Shown: in pieces, positions 23,582 to 32,948 of the stretch | Position numbering within the stretch: the first letter of the stretch is position 1 | Layout: every line of letters begins with the position of its first letter | Source: Zoogloea sp. 1C4 | GTDB taxonomy: Bacteria > Pseudomonadota > Gammaproteobacteria > Burkholderiales > Rhodocyclaceae | DNA: 39,027 bases | Direction of reading: 5' to 3' | NCBI RefSeq assembly: GCF_009469605.1 | Contig: NZ_SSXU01000025.1 | Coordinates: 1-39,027, forward strand | The notes under the pieces: generated by a model | Seen by the model: only the letters and a program-made list of their open reading frames with translations | Told to the model about the DNA's origin: nothing | Database searches by the model: none | Translations under genes and position numbers: made by a program

Positions 23582-24991
23582 TCATAGCCCGGGCAGAGCC
23601 GTGTCAGCGCACTGATTCATGACGGACGCGTCCGGCTGGGACGCTGCCTGGGTGACGATGATCAGGCCATTCACTGGAGCCCCTCCTTCGGTACGCAGCA
23701 CCGCAGGATCAATGCTTAGCACATGGAACCCTGCCCCTTCGAGACAGTCACGCACGTAGGGCGCCGTGTGGGCATAGCGGCCGTGAGGATTGAGAATGTG
23801 GCCAGACGATGCAGTGTCGCCGGCGTCCTCCACCGAGAAGGCAAACACCCCTTGCGGCCGCAGAGCCTGCCTCGCAGCAGCACTCACGGTCTCGAGCGGG
23901 CCGAAGTAGCACAATGTGTCGGCGGACAGGATCACGTCGTAGGCGCCGGCTTCGTCGGGCATGCGCAGGAACTCACTCAACTCAATGCGATATAGCTGGT
24001 CGTAGCAGCCCTTGCCTTCGGCGCGGTGGAGCATACCCACTGACAGGTCGACACCCACCAGGCGCGCGGCCCATGGCACCACCAGTGGGCCGCACAGCCC
24101 GGTGCCGCAACCGGCATCGAGGATGTCTAGCTGCTTGGCCGGCGCGGGCAGGTAGCGGCCGAGCGCCTCGGCGACCAGCTCGGGCGCCCGGTAGCGCAGG
24201 CGCACCTTAAGCTGCTCCTCGAAGCTCTCGGCGAAGCGGTCGAAGGTGTCGACGATGTAGTCGTTGTCGGCCCGCTCAGGCACGTCACAGCCCGAGCAGG
24301 CGGCGTACATGTGACGGGCGGTGGGGTCGTCCGGCTGCTGCTCGAGCCACTGGCGAAACACCTCGGCCGCCTCGGCGAGTTGTCCGGTGGAGTAGTAGGC
24401 CAGCCCGAGTAGCTTATGTCCGTCGGGGTGCTCGGGCATCAGGGTAATCGACTTGCAGTAGTACTGCACCGCGGCCTTGATGTCATCGCGGGCGGCATAG
24501 AGCATGCCGAGGTTGTTGTAGGCGCGAAAATGCTTCGGGTCGAGCTCGACTGCCAGCAGGTATTCAGCCTCAGCGGCTTCTGACGCTTCAGTAACCCGGT
24601 GGAGCACGCCAAGGTTGTTGTGGAAGTCAGCGCGCCGTGGATCAAGCGCGATGGCCTTCCGGTAGCTGTCAGCGGCAGCCTCGACCCAGCCCAGCGCGGT
24701 GCACACGTTTCCGAGGTTGTTGTGGAAATCGGCGAATTCGGGCTCGCACTCGATGGCGCGCTGTAGCAACTCGACGGCTTCGTCCGCGCGCCCGCGCTGG
24801 AAACGTAACAGCCCGAGGTAATGCAACGCGTCTGGATGCTCAGGCGCAAGAACAAGCACGCGACGGTACAGGGTTTCGGCAGCGTCGAGTTGCCGCTTGT
24901 GCTGAAGCGAAATGGCGTAGCGGATGGCCTCGTCGAGGCTTAGTTCGCTGGAGGGCGCGGTGTCGGGCTGAGGGGTCTGGGCCTTCATCAT
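23582..24991 (-). CDS. TPR-methyltransferase fusion protein in the T6SS cluster
   Basis: Starting from the ATG at 24991 (a GTG three codons earlier and an ATG one codon later are alternatives), the product is 469 residues. The first half is about six tetratricopeptide repeats (roughly 20-225), with repeated FHNNLG/YNNLGMLY helices. The second half (about 240-445) is a class I SAM-dependent methyltransferase, with motif I LDAGCGTGLCGP at about 292-303 and an acidic residue in VGVDLS for SAM ribose binding. Its substrate is unknown. It lies between the M15 peptidase and vgrG, 17 and 37 bases away, so it is co-transcribed with T6SS genes. I have no established role for it in secretion. Confidence 0.85.
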   Translation of the reverse strand: MMKAQTPQPDTAPSSELSLDEAIRYAISLQHKRQLDAAETLYRRVLVLAPEHPDALHYLGLLRFQRGRADEAVELLQRAIECEPEFADFHNNLGNVCTALGWVEAAADSYRKAIALDPRRADFHNNLGVLHRVTEASEAAEAEYLLAVELDPKHFRAYNNLGMLYAARDDIKAAVQYYCKSITLMPEHPDGHKLLGLAYYSTGQLAEAAEVFRQWLEQQPDDPTARHMYAACSGCDVPERADNDYIVDTFDRFAESFEEQLKVRLRYRAPELVAEALGRYLPAPAKQLDILDAGCGTGLCGPLVVPWAARLVGVDLSVGMLHRAEGKGCYDQLYRIELSEFLRMPDEAGAYDVILSADTLCYFGPLETVSAAARQALRPQGVFAFSVEDAGDTASSGHILNPHGRYAHTAPYVRDCLEGAGFHVLSIDPAVLRTEGGAPVNGLIIVTQAASQPDASVMNQCADTALPGL

Positions 24992-25008
24992 GGCGGGCAC
25001 GCGGGAGC

Positions 25009-25479
25009 TTACTCAGGTTTGAGAATGATCCCAGGGTGGTACATCTTTGAACCCTTGAATTTGGTGAGATCCTGACCGCGGTTGTTCCTGGCGAATGAGC
25101 AATGTACCCAGCCAGAGGTCGGGATGCCGGGCAGGAAGTTTTCAAGGATCAGTTGATCGTAATCAAGCGTGTTCGAAATCCACATCGCCAGGTCATACAC
25201 CGAGTGGCCGCTTACGTGGAAATCGACCGCTTCGCCCTTTACGTGCTGTGAAGCAGAACTGCCACCCACGGCTTTGTTGACGTCCGGACTACGATAACCG
25301 CTATGAATGATGACAGGACGCTCGTAGTGCGCCCTCACCGGCTCAAGAATCTGCGAGCAAAGCGAACGCAGGTTGTCGAGCACCTGCGGTGATGCAGGCT
25401 GATTCAGAAGACCTGAGGACGTCGTCGTCATTTCCCGGAGGATGAAGTGTTTGGAGAGTCGATCAGTGTTGGAGGCCAT
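25009..25479 (-). CDS. M15-type zinc peptidase, candidate T6SS cell-wall effector
   Basis: This 156-residue protein matches the small peptidase M15 (D-Ala-D-Ala/L,D-type endolysin) fold. The metal-site pattern is intact: SASQHVKGEAVDFH gives His79 and Asp86, and GWVHCSF gives the third ligand His126; YRSPDVNKAVGG precedes them as usual. Such enzymes cut peptide cross-links in peptidoglycan. There is no signal peptide, so it would have to be exported by other means such as the T6SS. It lies 14 bases downstream of a secreted small protein, inside the tss operon between clpV and vgrG. This strongly suggests an effector with immunity gene. Confidence 0.8.
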   Translation of the reverse strand: MASNTDRLSKHFILREMTTTSSGLLNQPASPQVLDNLRSLCSQILEPVRAHYERPVIIHSGYRSPDVNKAVGGSSASQHVKGEAVDFHVSGHSVYDLAMWISNTLDYDQLILENFLPGIPTSGWVHCSFARNNRGQDLTKFKGSKMYHPGIILKPE

Positions 25480-25493
25480 GTTTGCATCCTTGC

Positions 25494-25880
25494 TCAGGGA
25501 TGTTTGTCGGGCGTACAGCGGGTGTAGCTCAGGGTCTTGCCATTGCGCAGTTGAAGCACCGCATGTTCCGGCGCTGAGATGACGAAATGCAGCGCAAATT
25601 TGTCCGGCGTCCTGGCCAGCGGATGGCGCCGGCCCATGTCGGCAGTCACGCTTCCGTCACTCAGGCGATACGTCACGGTGGGATACCGGAACAGCACCGG
25701 CGTACCGTCGGCGTCGAGGCGGATGACGGCGGTAACCGCTGCAAAGGACAACTCAGGCCGGACGCAGCCTGTGCGGGTGCGCGCCCAGTCGCCAAGCAGC
25801 GGATTCGGGACGTCCGCGCGAGCCGCGCCCGCGATGCAGGTGGCCAGTACACAGGCGGCAAGGCTGGGTAGATGCAACAT
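25494..25880 (-). CDS. Periplasmic protein, probable immunity to the M15 peptidase
   Basis: The product is 128 residues with a signal peptide (about 1-22, ending GAARA before DVPN), so it should be periplasmic. The mature domain (PLLGDWARTRTGCVRPELSF, VTYRLSDGSVTAD, ISAPEHAVLQLRN) looks beta-rich, with two cysteines that could pair. It is encoded 16 bases after clpV and 14 bases before the peptidase. I do not recognise the family. An immunity role is inferred from its location, its export signal and the absence of any other partner for the peptidase. Confidence 0.65.
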   Translation of the reverse strand: MLHLPSLAACVLATCIAGAARADVPNPLLGDWARTRTGCVRPELSFAAVTAVIRLDADGTPVLFRYPTVTYRLSDGSVTADMGRRHPLARTPDKFALHFVISAPEHAVLQLRNGKTLSYTRCTPDKHP

Positions 25881-25896
25881 GGCACTGTCCCACTGA

Positions 25897-28635
25897 TCAG
25901 TCGAAGCTGTACTGGAAATCGTTGTCCGCGACGCCCACGTGCACGCGCTCGATCACTTGGCCTTCTAGCGTGCGCCGCAGGAACTCCTCGCTGATGCGCG
26001 GCAGCATGGTGTTGGTGAGAATCGCGTCGATCATCCGCCCGCCACTTTCAAGTTCGGTACACCGGCTGGCAATGAGCTTGATGACTGCATCGTCGAAGGT
26101 GAAAGGCACCCGGTGGTTCTCGCGCACGCGCCTGGCGATGCGGCCCAGTTGCAGGTGAGCGATGGCGCCGATCATTTCGTCGTTGAGCGGGTAATAGGGA
26201 ATCACCACCAGCCGCCCCAGCAGCGCTGGAGGAAAGACTTTGAGCAACGGTTCCCGGAGCGCCTTGGCCATGCCTTCGGCGTCGGGCATCAGGTCCGGAT
26301 CCTTGCACAGGCTGGTGATGAGTTCGGTGCCGGCGTTGGTGGTGAGCAGGATCAAGGTATTCTTGAAGTTGATGACGCGCCCTTCGCCGTCTTCCATCCA
26401 GCCTTTGTCGAAGACCTGGAAGAATATCTCGTGTACATCCGGGTGGGCTTTCTCGACTTCGTCGAGAAGCACCACGCTGTAGGGCCGACGCCTTACCGCC
26501 TCGGTGAGCACGCCACCCTCGCCGTAGCCGACGTAGCCCGGCGGAGCGCCCTTGAGCGTGGAGACGGTGTGCGCCTCCTGGTATTCGCTCATGTTGATGG
26601 TGATGACGTTTTGCTCGCCGCCGTAGAGCGCCTCGGCCAGCGCCAGTGCGGTCTCGGTCTTGCCGACGCCGGAGGTGCCGGCAAGCAAGAACACGCCGAT
26701 TGGTTTGCTGGGATTGTCGAGGCCAGCGCGGGAGGTCTGGATGCGCCGGGCGATCATTTCCATTGCGTGATCCTGGCCGATGATGCGCCGGGCGAGAATT
26801 TTGGGCAGATTGAGCACCGTTTCGATCTCGTTGCGCGCCATCCGGCCAACCGGGATGCCGGTCCAGTCGGCAACAACGCTGGCCACCACCTGATGATCGA
26901 CGGTGGGCAGGATCAACGGGTGCTCGCCCTGCAGGTCGACGAGTTCGGCCTGCACCGCATGTAGGCGGGCCAGCAGCGCGTCGCGGTCGAACGGCGCCTC
27001 GGCGGCACTATCCGCTGGAAGCGTATCGGCCGGCGCCGGCTGCGCTTCGGCAGCTGCCGCCTCCATCGTGCTCCCGGTACCCTCAACGGACTGCAAGCTG
27101 CCGCGCAGCTTGCCACGCAGGGCAAGGAGTTCATCCACCAGCGCTTTTTCCATCGTCCAGCGAGCGTCGAGTTCGGCGAGGCGGGCCACCTCGGCTGCCA
27201 GCGCTTCGCTGGCGGAGGCTTCGCGCTCAGTCACGTCGAGGCCGATGTCCTTTTCGCGGCCGATGATCTCCAGCTCGGTTTCGAGCCCTGCGATGCGCTT
27301 TCGGCTGTCATCCACTTCGGCAGGGGTGGCATGCAGGCTCACCGCGACCCGTGCGCTGGCGGTGTCGAGCAGGCTCACTGCCTTGTCGGGCAGCTGGCGG
27401 GCGGGAATGTAACGGTGCGAGAGCTTGACCGCCGATTCGAGCGCTTCGTCGAGAATCTGCACCTTGTGGTGGTTTTCCATCGTCGTGGCGACGCCACGCA
27501 TCATCAAGAGTGCCTTGGCCTCGCTTGGTTCATCCACCTGGATCGACTGGAAACGGCGGGTCAGCGCCGGGTCTTTTTCGATGTATTTCTTGTATTCGGC
27601 GAAGGTGGTGGCACCGATGGTGCGCAGCGTGCCGCGGGCCAGGGCCGGCTTGAGCAAGTTGGCCGCGTCACCGGTGCCCGCCGCGCCGCCTGCGCCGACA
27701 AGGGTGTGGGTTTCGTCGATGAACAGGATGATCGGCTTGGGGCTGGCCTGGACTTCGTCGATCACCGCGCGCAGCCGCTGCTCGAACTCACCCTTCATGC
27801 TCGCGCCAGCCTGCAGTAAACCCACGTCAAGGGCGCGTAACTGAACGTCCTTTAGGCTCGGCGGCACGTCGCCGCGGGCGATGCGCTGGGCGAAACCTTC
27901 GACTACCGCCGTTTTTCCGACACCGGCTTCGCCGATCAGGATCGGATTGTTCTGGCGTCGCCGCATCAGGATGTCGACAACCTGGCGGATTTCTTCGTCG
28001 CGGCCAACAATCGGGTCCATTTTCCCGGCTCGGGCCTGCTCGGTGAGATCGGTGGTGAAGCGTTTCAGGGCTTCCTGTTTGCCCAGTTCGGCAGGCGGAA
28101 TCGCGCCGCTGGCCTCGCCGGGTGCTGCGCCGGAGCCATCGCTGGCGGCCAGTGCTGCTTCGGGCGACCCAACCACGATCTTCTCGAAGTCTGCGGTAAG
28201 CGTATCGCCACGGATGCGTTCGAACTGGCGCGAGATCGCCATAAGCGCATTTCGCAGGCTGGGCGTCTTGAGCGCACCTACAATCAGGTGGCCGGTGCGC
28301 ACATGGCTTTCGCGGTACATGAGCGAGCCGTACACCCAGCCACGCTCGACGGCGTTCTCGACGGCCTCAGAGAGATCGGAGATCGACGTGGCGCCCCGTG
28401 GCAGGCGGTCAAGCGAGGCGGTGATGTCGCCAGCGAGTTTTCCCGTGTCCAGTTCGAAGTGGCGGATAATCCGATGCAGATCGGAATCCTGCGTCTGCAG
28501 GATCTGTTGAATCCAGTGCACCAATTCGACATACGGATTGCCGCGGAGCTTGCAGAAGACCGTGGCGCCCTCAATGGACTTGTAGCCCAGGCTGTTGAGT
28601 TTGCCAAAAAGTGCGACCCGGCTGATCTCGCTCAT
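25897..28635 (-). CDS. clpV: T6SS AAA+ ATPase ClpV (TssH)
   Basis: ClpV disassembles contracted TssB/TssC sheaths for reuse. The 912-residue product has the ClpV N-domain (about 1-160). The first AAA+ module follows, with Walker A GEAGVGKT at 235-242 and Walker [13 protein letters not shown] middle region with coiled coil (about 415-540) separates it from a second AAA+ module with GTSGVGKTE near 650 and [14 protein letters not shown]. The linker at about 525-550 is a low-complexity Ala/Pro/Glu stretch. The start ATG at 28635 lies seven bases after the tssG stop. Both ATPase sites look functional. Confidence 0.96.
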   Translation of the reverse strand: MSEISRVALFGKLNSLGYKSIEGATVFCKLRGNPYVELVHWIQQILQTQDSDLHRIIRHFELDTGKLAGDITASLDRLPRGATSISDLSEAVENAVERGWVYGSLMYRESHVRTGHLIVGALKTPSLRNALMAISRQFERIRGDTLTADFEKIVVGSPEAALAASDGSGAAPGEASGAIPPAELGKQEALKRFTTDLTEQARAGKMDPIVGRDEEIRQVVDILMRRRQNNPILIGEAGVGKTAVVEGFAQRIARGDVPPSLKDVQLRALDVGLLQAGASMKGEFEQRLRAVIDEVQASPKPIILFIDETHTLVGAGGAAGTGDAANLLKPALARGTLRTIGATTFAEYKKYIEKDPALTRRFQSIQVDEPSEAKALLMMRGVATTMENHHKVQILDEALESAVKLSHRYIPARQLPDKAVSLLDTASARVAVSLHATPAEVDDSRKRIAGLETELEIIGREKDIGLDVTEREASASEALAAEVARLAELDARWTMEKALVDELLALRGKLRGSLQSVEGTGSTMEAAAAEAQPAPADTLPADSAAEAPFDRDALLARLHAVQAELVDLQGEHPLILPTVDHQVVASVVADWTGIPVGRMARNEIETVLNLPKILARRIIGQDHAMEMIARRIQTSRAGLDNPSKPIGVFLLAGTSGVGKTETALALAEALYGGEQNVITINMSEYQEAHTVSTLKGAPPGYVGYGEGGVLTEAVRRRPYSVVLLDEVEKAHPDVHEIFFQVFDKGWMEDGEGRVINFKNTLILLTTNAGTELITSLCKDPDLMPDAEGMAKALREPLLKVFPPALLGRLVVIPYYPLNDEMIGAIAHLQLGRIARRVRENHRVPFTFDDAVIKLIASRCTELESGGRMIDAILTNTMLPRISEEFLRRTLEGQVIERVHVGVADNDFQYSFD

Positions 28636-28642
28636 GTTCGTG

Positions 28643-29713
28643 TCACCGTGTGGTTTCGGAAGAATGTGGGGGGTTTGCGACGTGGCGCTTGAGGGCTCGG
28701 TCCACGTCGAGGATCAGATCGGCGGCCGGTGCATCGCTGCGCCGCCGGCCAAGCCAGCTGGTGTAGCCGAGTCGATTGCCGCGGCCCAGGCGCAGCGGTG
28801 GCACGCTGAGCGTTTTCAGCACGAGTTGCGCGTCCCAGGTGTATTCGAGGCCGGCGTAGTTGCGCACCGCCGCCTGCAACTGGGCGATGCCGGCGCCGCC
28901 AGGCAACAGGTTGCAGTAGTCAATGAGGTCAGTGGGGCCAAGGCGCAGGCGGAACTTGTGCTGACGATCCCACACTCGCTTGCCGAGCAAGGTGTTGCGG
29001 CCGAGGGTGCAGCACGCGGTCCCAAGGCGCGAGCGGTCGCGATCGCGCACCGGCATCCAGTGGCCGACGAACTGCTCGACCTCGACCGGAACCCGGAAAA
29101 AGCCGCCGACAAGCTGGCCGAGCCCTTCGGCGTTGCGCACCTGGCGGTTGAGTAGCGCGGCGTGGTGGAGCTTGACGAAATCCGGCAGCGCATCGCGCCG
29201 ACGCACGCCTGGTAGGCCAATGCCCGCCAGCGCGCCGACGTAATCGCCGAAACGATCCTCCGTCGGACGGTCGAGGCTGACGCAGGGTTGGGCTTGCGCC
29301 CATGCGCGGTAGAACAGGCTCAGAAAGCGGTGGTGGATGATGTCCGCGAAGCGGGCGAAGGCCGGGTCGCCGGCCTGCAACTGGCGACCGTAGGCATATT
29401 CGGTCAGATGCAGCGGTAGCGGGCCGTTGGGGCCGAACAGGCCGAAGAAGCGGACTTCGAGCCATGGCGGGCGGCCCTCTTCGCCAGGAACGATCCGCGC
29501 CAGCGTGGACGGCGCAAAACCAAGGGATGGTTCCTGACCTAGCCGCACCGGTTCGTCGGCTGGCCGGGCGGCCGTGCCGATGCGCGGCAGGGTTGGACTC
29601 AGGCATTCGATGCGACGCAGCGCCTGATGAAAATCCCACGACCACGGCTCGCTGCCGATGGCAGCGAGGAGCCCGTCGATACCGGGCCTCAGAGGATGGG
29701 TCGAAGTCCGCAT
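28643..29713 (-). CDS. tssG: T6SS baseplate protein TssG
   Basis: TssG pairs with TssF and TssK in the baseplate wedge. I chose the ATG at 29713 (MRTSTHPLRPGIDGLL); a TTG four codons earlier is also open. The product is 356 residues, normal for the family. Recognisable parts are WDFHQALRRIECL, VRFFGLFGPNGPLPLHLTEY and the FRLRLGPTDLIDYCNLLPGG segment near the C-terminus. The start overlaps the end of tssF by 25 bases, as is common for this gene pair. Confidence 0.94.
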   Translation of the reverse strand: MRTSTHPLRPGIDGLLAAIGSEPWSWDFHQALRRIECLSPTLPRIGTAARPADEPVRLGQEPSLGFAPSTLARIVPGEEGRPPWLEVRFFGLFGPNGPLPLHLTEYAYGRQLQAGDPAFARFADIIHHRFLSLFYRAWAQAQPCVSLDRPTEDRFGDYVGALAGIGLPGVRRRDALPDFVKLHHAALLNRQVRNAEGLGQLVGGFFRVPVEVEQFVGHWMPVRDRDRSRLGTACCTLGRNTLLGKRVWDRQHKFRLRLGPTDLIDYCNLLPGGAGIAQLQAAVRNYAGLEYTWDAQLVLKTLSVPPLRLGRGNRLGYTSWLGRRRSDAPAADLILDVDRALKRHVANPPHSSETTR

Positions 29714-31563
29714 CGCGCCGGCCAATGCATGATCTCGCCGCGCGCAACGGTGCGCAGCACGGTTTCAGTGAAGCTGTTGATGCTTACATGGCGAGCCAGG
29801 AAGTGTTCCAGCACACTGCCAAGCAGAAAGGCGCTGCCGCCTTCGAAGAACATCTCGTCCATTTCGAGCACTACCTCCAGCCCACGCCCGAAGCACAGCG
29901 GCCCGGGCATTGGCAGGCGGGTGATGACGGATTCACAGCGGATCGAGCGAAAGCCGTCCACCTGCTTTCGCATGCCCACCTCTGCGGAGCTAGCATATAA
30001 CCCGAGCAGCTCGCGCAGCGCGGCGGCGCCCTGACGCGCATCGGTGTCGAGCAGCGACAGATAGTTGAGCGACAGCTGGCTGATGAAACTCCACGCCTGT
30101 GCGCCCTCGGCCACCGCCGAATAGGGCCGCGACGGTCCCTTCACGCAGCGGATCGCCTCAACCGGTGCGGCCACTTCCAACGAGAAGTCGCTGGAAGTGG
30201 CTCCGGTCGGCATGATGATCGGCAGGTCGCGGTTGGTGCATCTGGCCAGCAGCGAGAGCTGGCGCAGGTCGGAGCGGTAGGGCGCCTCGCTGGGATCGAC
30301 GAGGGACAGGAAGACTTCACTGCCGATGTAACTGGTGCGGGCCCCGACCCGCTGCTGGCGCTCGGAATACAGGCGGGGCTCGCGACGCAACGAATAGTAG
30401 CCGTGGGGGTGAGAATCGGCCCCGTAGTAGTCTGCGTAAAAGGGCTCGAAGCGTTGCTGGCTGTCGACGCCCGAGCCATAGCCGGTGACTTCCCGCAGAT
30501 CGTAGATTTCAAAGTCCATTGGTCGCGTGCGGTCGGGCACCAAATGGAACTCGCTGGTGCTGTCGCTCACCTGGATGCGGTCGATACGTTTTTCGAAGAG
30601 GTTGATCGCCGGCGTGCAATTGAGCAGGAAGTTCGAGCGGTCTACGACCGTTTCGAGGCCCGCCTCGCCCCGTCCGAACAGCACCACGAGTTCCATCTCG
30701 GGCGTATCGTTTGTGGCCACCATTGCTGCCAACCCGCTCAGTTCGAGAAACAGGTAGCGCTGTGGAAAAGAGAAATACTCCTGCAGCAGCCGATAGCCGC
30801 TGAAATTGCGCGCGCTCGCAGGCAACAGCGCTTCGTCGTCAGCGAAGCCCGGCTGGCTTACTGTCTCGCGAGGCAGGAAGCCGAAGCGCACCCGACTCCG
30901 TTCGCCCGCGGCTTGCAGAACACCGAGGCATGCGCTGCCGATTAGTTCGTGGAGCTTAAAGGCGACATCCTCGGAGCCACCCAGATAAAAGCTCAGTGCA
31001 TTGATACGGGTCTGCGCGAAATTGAGCCCGGCCGTACAGCGTAGGCGCAGCCGAATACCCCCCTTGCAGGTGCCTCGTAACGGCAGGCCAGCCAGCGGCA
31101 GATCCGGCGCAAAGGAAAAATAACTAGCATCGACCAGCTCGACGGGCCACAGGGTGAGCGGGTGGGCAGTGCAGAATTGACTCGGGCTAAAATCGTTCTT
31201 ACCCGGCGCGCCACGGATCGCTGTGCCCCTCGGCACCACGCTGCCCGTAGCGAGATTAGTGTCAGCGAGTATCGGCTGAAACTGGGCGATCAACATCGCT
31301 GGCGTCGGTGCCATGTAGTGCGGGTAAAGCATCTCCAGCAAACGCTGGGAGAAGCGTGGGAACTCGGCGTCGAGCTTGAGCTGCACACGCGCAGCGAGGA
31401 AAGCGGTACCCTCAAGCAGGCGCTCGACGTACGGATCGTGAACCTCAATGCCCTCCATCCCGAGGCGGCCAGCGATTTTGGGAAATGCCTTTGCGAACTC
31501 GGCGCCCATCTCGCGTAGGTGCTGAAGTTCGCGGTTGTAGTGTCGGAGCAGCCGTGGGTCCAT
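29689..31563 (-). CDS. tssF: T6SS baseplate protein TssF
   Basis: TssF is the other main wedge protein of the baseplate. The 624-residue product opens with the family signature MDPRLLRHYNRELQHLREMG, followed by EFAKAFPKIAGRL. Further conserved parts are LYPHYMAPTPAMLIAQFQP, GYRLLQEYFSFPQRYLFLEL and, near the end, LEVVLEMDEMFFEGGSAFLL. The start lies ten bases downstream of tssE. Nothing unusual is visible. Confidence 0.96.
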   Translation of the reverse strand: MDPRLLRHYNRELQHLREMGAEFAKAFPKIAGRLGMEGIEVHDPYVERLLEGTAFLAARVQLKLDAEFPRFSQRLLEMLYPHYMAPTPAMLIAQFQPILADTNLATGSVVPRGTAIRGAPGKNDFSPSQFCTAHPLTLWPVELVDASYFSFAPDLPLAGLPLRGTCKGGIRLRLRCTAGLNFAQTRINALSFYLGGSEDVAFKLHELIGSACLGVLQAAGERSRVRFGFLPRETVSQPGFADDEALLPASARNFSGYRLLQEYFSFPQRYLFLELSGLAAMVATNDTPEMELVVLFGRGEAGLETVVDRSNFLLNCTPAINLFEKRIDRIQVSDSTSEFHLVPDRTRPMDFEIYDLREVTGYGSGVDSQQRFEPFYADYYGADSHPHGYYSLRREPRLYSERQQRVGARTSYIGSEVFLSLVDPSEAPYRSDLRQLSLLARCTNRDLPIIMPTGATSSDFSLEVAAPVEAIRCVKGPSRPYSAVAEGAQAWSFISQLSLNYLSLLDTDARQGAAALRELLGLYASSAEVGMRKQVDGFRSIRCESVITRLPMPGPLCFGRGLEVVLEMDEMFFEGGSAFLLGSVLEHFLARHVSINSFTETVLRTVARGEIMHWPARCGLRPIL

Positions 31564-31573
31564 AGTGATTGGG

Positions 31574-32053
31574 TCAACTGAGGACTTCGGCTAGCGCAAC
31601 CTGCCCGGTTTCCAGATCCACCTCCGTTCGCAGCAGGAGTTCGAGGGGCACCGGCTGGGCCCACACCTGGGCAGAAATTTTCACGCTGACGACGTTGTGC
31701 CAGCCGAGCATGTTGTCGTTGTCGACCGCCTCGACCTGTAGAGTGTTGGCGAGGATGCGCGGTTCGAAGCGCAGGATCACGGTGCGGATCGAACCTTCGA
31801 GACCATGCACGTCGAGGGTCGAGGCGGTCCCGCCAGCAAAGGCGGGCATACCGTAGTTGAGCACAGAACGCTCGACTTCCGGGTAGGCTGAGAGATCCTC
31901 GCTGGCGCCGAGTCTCACCGTGTTCATTAGCGAGGTCAGATCGCGCAGTACCGCCGTACGCAGCTCGCTCTTGGTGAGCACCCGTGCCTCCTGTGTCATG
32001 AAACGGTCGAACAGCGTGGGCTGCAGACGGTCGCTCGGTGTCGGTTCCGTCAT
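31574..32053 (-). CDS. tssE: T6SS baseplate gp25-like protein TssE
   Basis: TssE is the phage gp25-like protein that joins baseplate and sheath. The 159-residue product has the LQPTLFDRFM start, the LNYGMPAF motif and an EGSIRTVILRFEPRI segment, which includes the conserved Glu and Arg of the gp25 EPR-type motif (here FEPRI). The stop lies ten bases before tssF, and tagJ ends four bases before its start. Confidence 0.94.
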   Translation of the reverse strand: MTEPTPSDRLQPTLFDRFMTQEARVLTKSELRTAVLRDLTSLMNTVRLGASEDLSAYPEVERSVLNYGMPAFAGGTASTLDVHGLEGSIRTVILRFEPRILANTLQVEAVDNDNMLGWHNVVSVKISAQVWAQPVPLELLLRTEVDLETGQVALAEVLS

Positions 32054-32057
32054 GGAC

Positions 32058-32873
32058 TTACTCCCCGGCTGTAGCAGGCGAAAAGATCAACTCGCGGGTG
32101 TCCATCAGTGGAAAATCGCCAATGTCGGTCGTGAAAACACGCTGCCCCAGGCCACAGAAAACGCCTGCAGGGCGCTCGACCCATTCGGTCTTGCGGGCCA
32201 GTCGGACGAGTGGATCGGCGTCGAACTCTGACCTCGGATATCGGGTCGGGATGACGCCGACGGTTTCTCCACCATTGGAGAACTCGAAGTGCGCCGGCAT
32301 CCACACCGCATCGCGCAGGTCTTGCGGCGGCTCGATGACGATCCGCGCGATATAGACGAATGGCAGCCAGTAATAGCGGCCATTGATGACCGCTTCGCAG
32401 ATGGGGCCGAGCCGCATGTCTGCATCGGCGATCCACGCGAAGGCCTTGCCGTCAATGCTGCCAGCACTGGTTGGCGCCTCGTCAAACGCCCGCTGACGCA
32501 GCGACTCGGCACCGTCGGCATTGCCCTGCCCAGCGGTGAGCAGCGATTCGATCAAGAGCGCGAGCCAGTTTTCGGGCTGACCGAAAATCACCGGCGACCG
32601 CCTGCCGGCAAACACCTCCGCGCGCAGCAATTCGCAACGCAGGGTCTCACGGTACATCTGCGCCATCGCGAGCACCGCAGCATCGAGGTCGGCAGCGACA
32701 TTAAGTTGGGTAAGCGCTCGCTCCCACTGACCAAGCACCGCCAACAACTGGAACAGGAAGACGCGCAGTGCTGCGTCGCCAGGGCGGGCCCGGACGCCGG
32801 CCTGCAGAAAGCCGAGCGCCTCATCGACGTCGCCGTTGCTCAAGGCTTGTTCGGCAGCTTGGACTGGGTTCAT
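32058..32873 (-). CDS. tagJ: T6SS accessory protein TagJ (ImpE)
   Basis: TagJ (ImpE/HsiE) binds the sheath protein TssB and helps ClpV recruitment in the HSI-I-type systems where it was studied. I chose the ATG at 32873 (MNPVQAAEQALSNGDVDEAL); the frame is open 17 codons further, but that part has no homology and runs into a hairpin-rich spacer. The product is 271 residues. The N-terminal half is TPR-like (LRVFLFQLLAVLGQWERAL). The C-terminal half has the ImpE signature, with NGRYYWLPF and AVWMPAHF. It sits between hcp and tssE. Confidence 0.9.
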   Translation of the reverse strand: MNPVQAAEQALSNGDVDEALGFLQAGVRARPGDAALRVFLFQLLAVLGQWERALTQLNVAADLDAAVLAMAQMYRETLRCELLRAEVFAGRRSPVIFGQPENWLALLIESLLTAGQGNADGAESLRQRAFDEAPTSAGSIDGKAFAWIADADMRLGPICEAVINGRYYWLPFVYIARIVIEPPQDLRDAVWMPAHFEFSNGGETVGVIPTRYPRSEFDADPLVRLARKTEWVERPAGVFCGLGQRVFTTDIGDFPLMDTRELIFSPATAGE

Positions 32874-32895
32874 GGAAAGGGATCCAGAAAGGTGG

Positions 32896-32913
32896 CGCCG
32901 CGCGCACGCGGCG
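32896..32913 (-). terminator. GC-rich hairpin between hcp1 and tagJ
   Basis: A perfect 7-bp stem (CGCCGCG / CGCGGCG) with a four-base loop lies in the 75-base gap after the hcp stop codon, next to a second, imperfect repeat (GTGACGAC / GTCGTGAC). There is no T-run directly after it in the transcribed direction, so it is not a standard intrinsic terminator. It may attenuate or process the transcript so that hcp is made in excess over the genes downstream. Confidence 0.4.
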
Positions 32914-32948
32914 TGTGACGACACCGCGTCGTGACGAAAACTAGAAAA

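Noticed and set aside
22672-23622. 316-codon open frame on the plus strand opposite vgrG
   Set aside because: Antisense to a clear VgrG; no domain or start signal.
25728-28510. Several long plus-strand frames opposite clpV
   Set aside because: All are antisense shadows produced by high GC codon positions in clpV.
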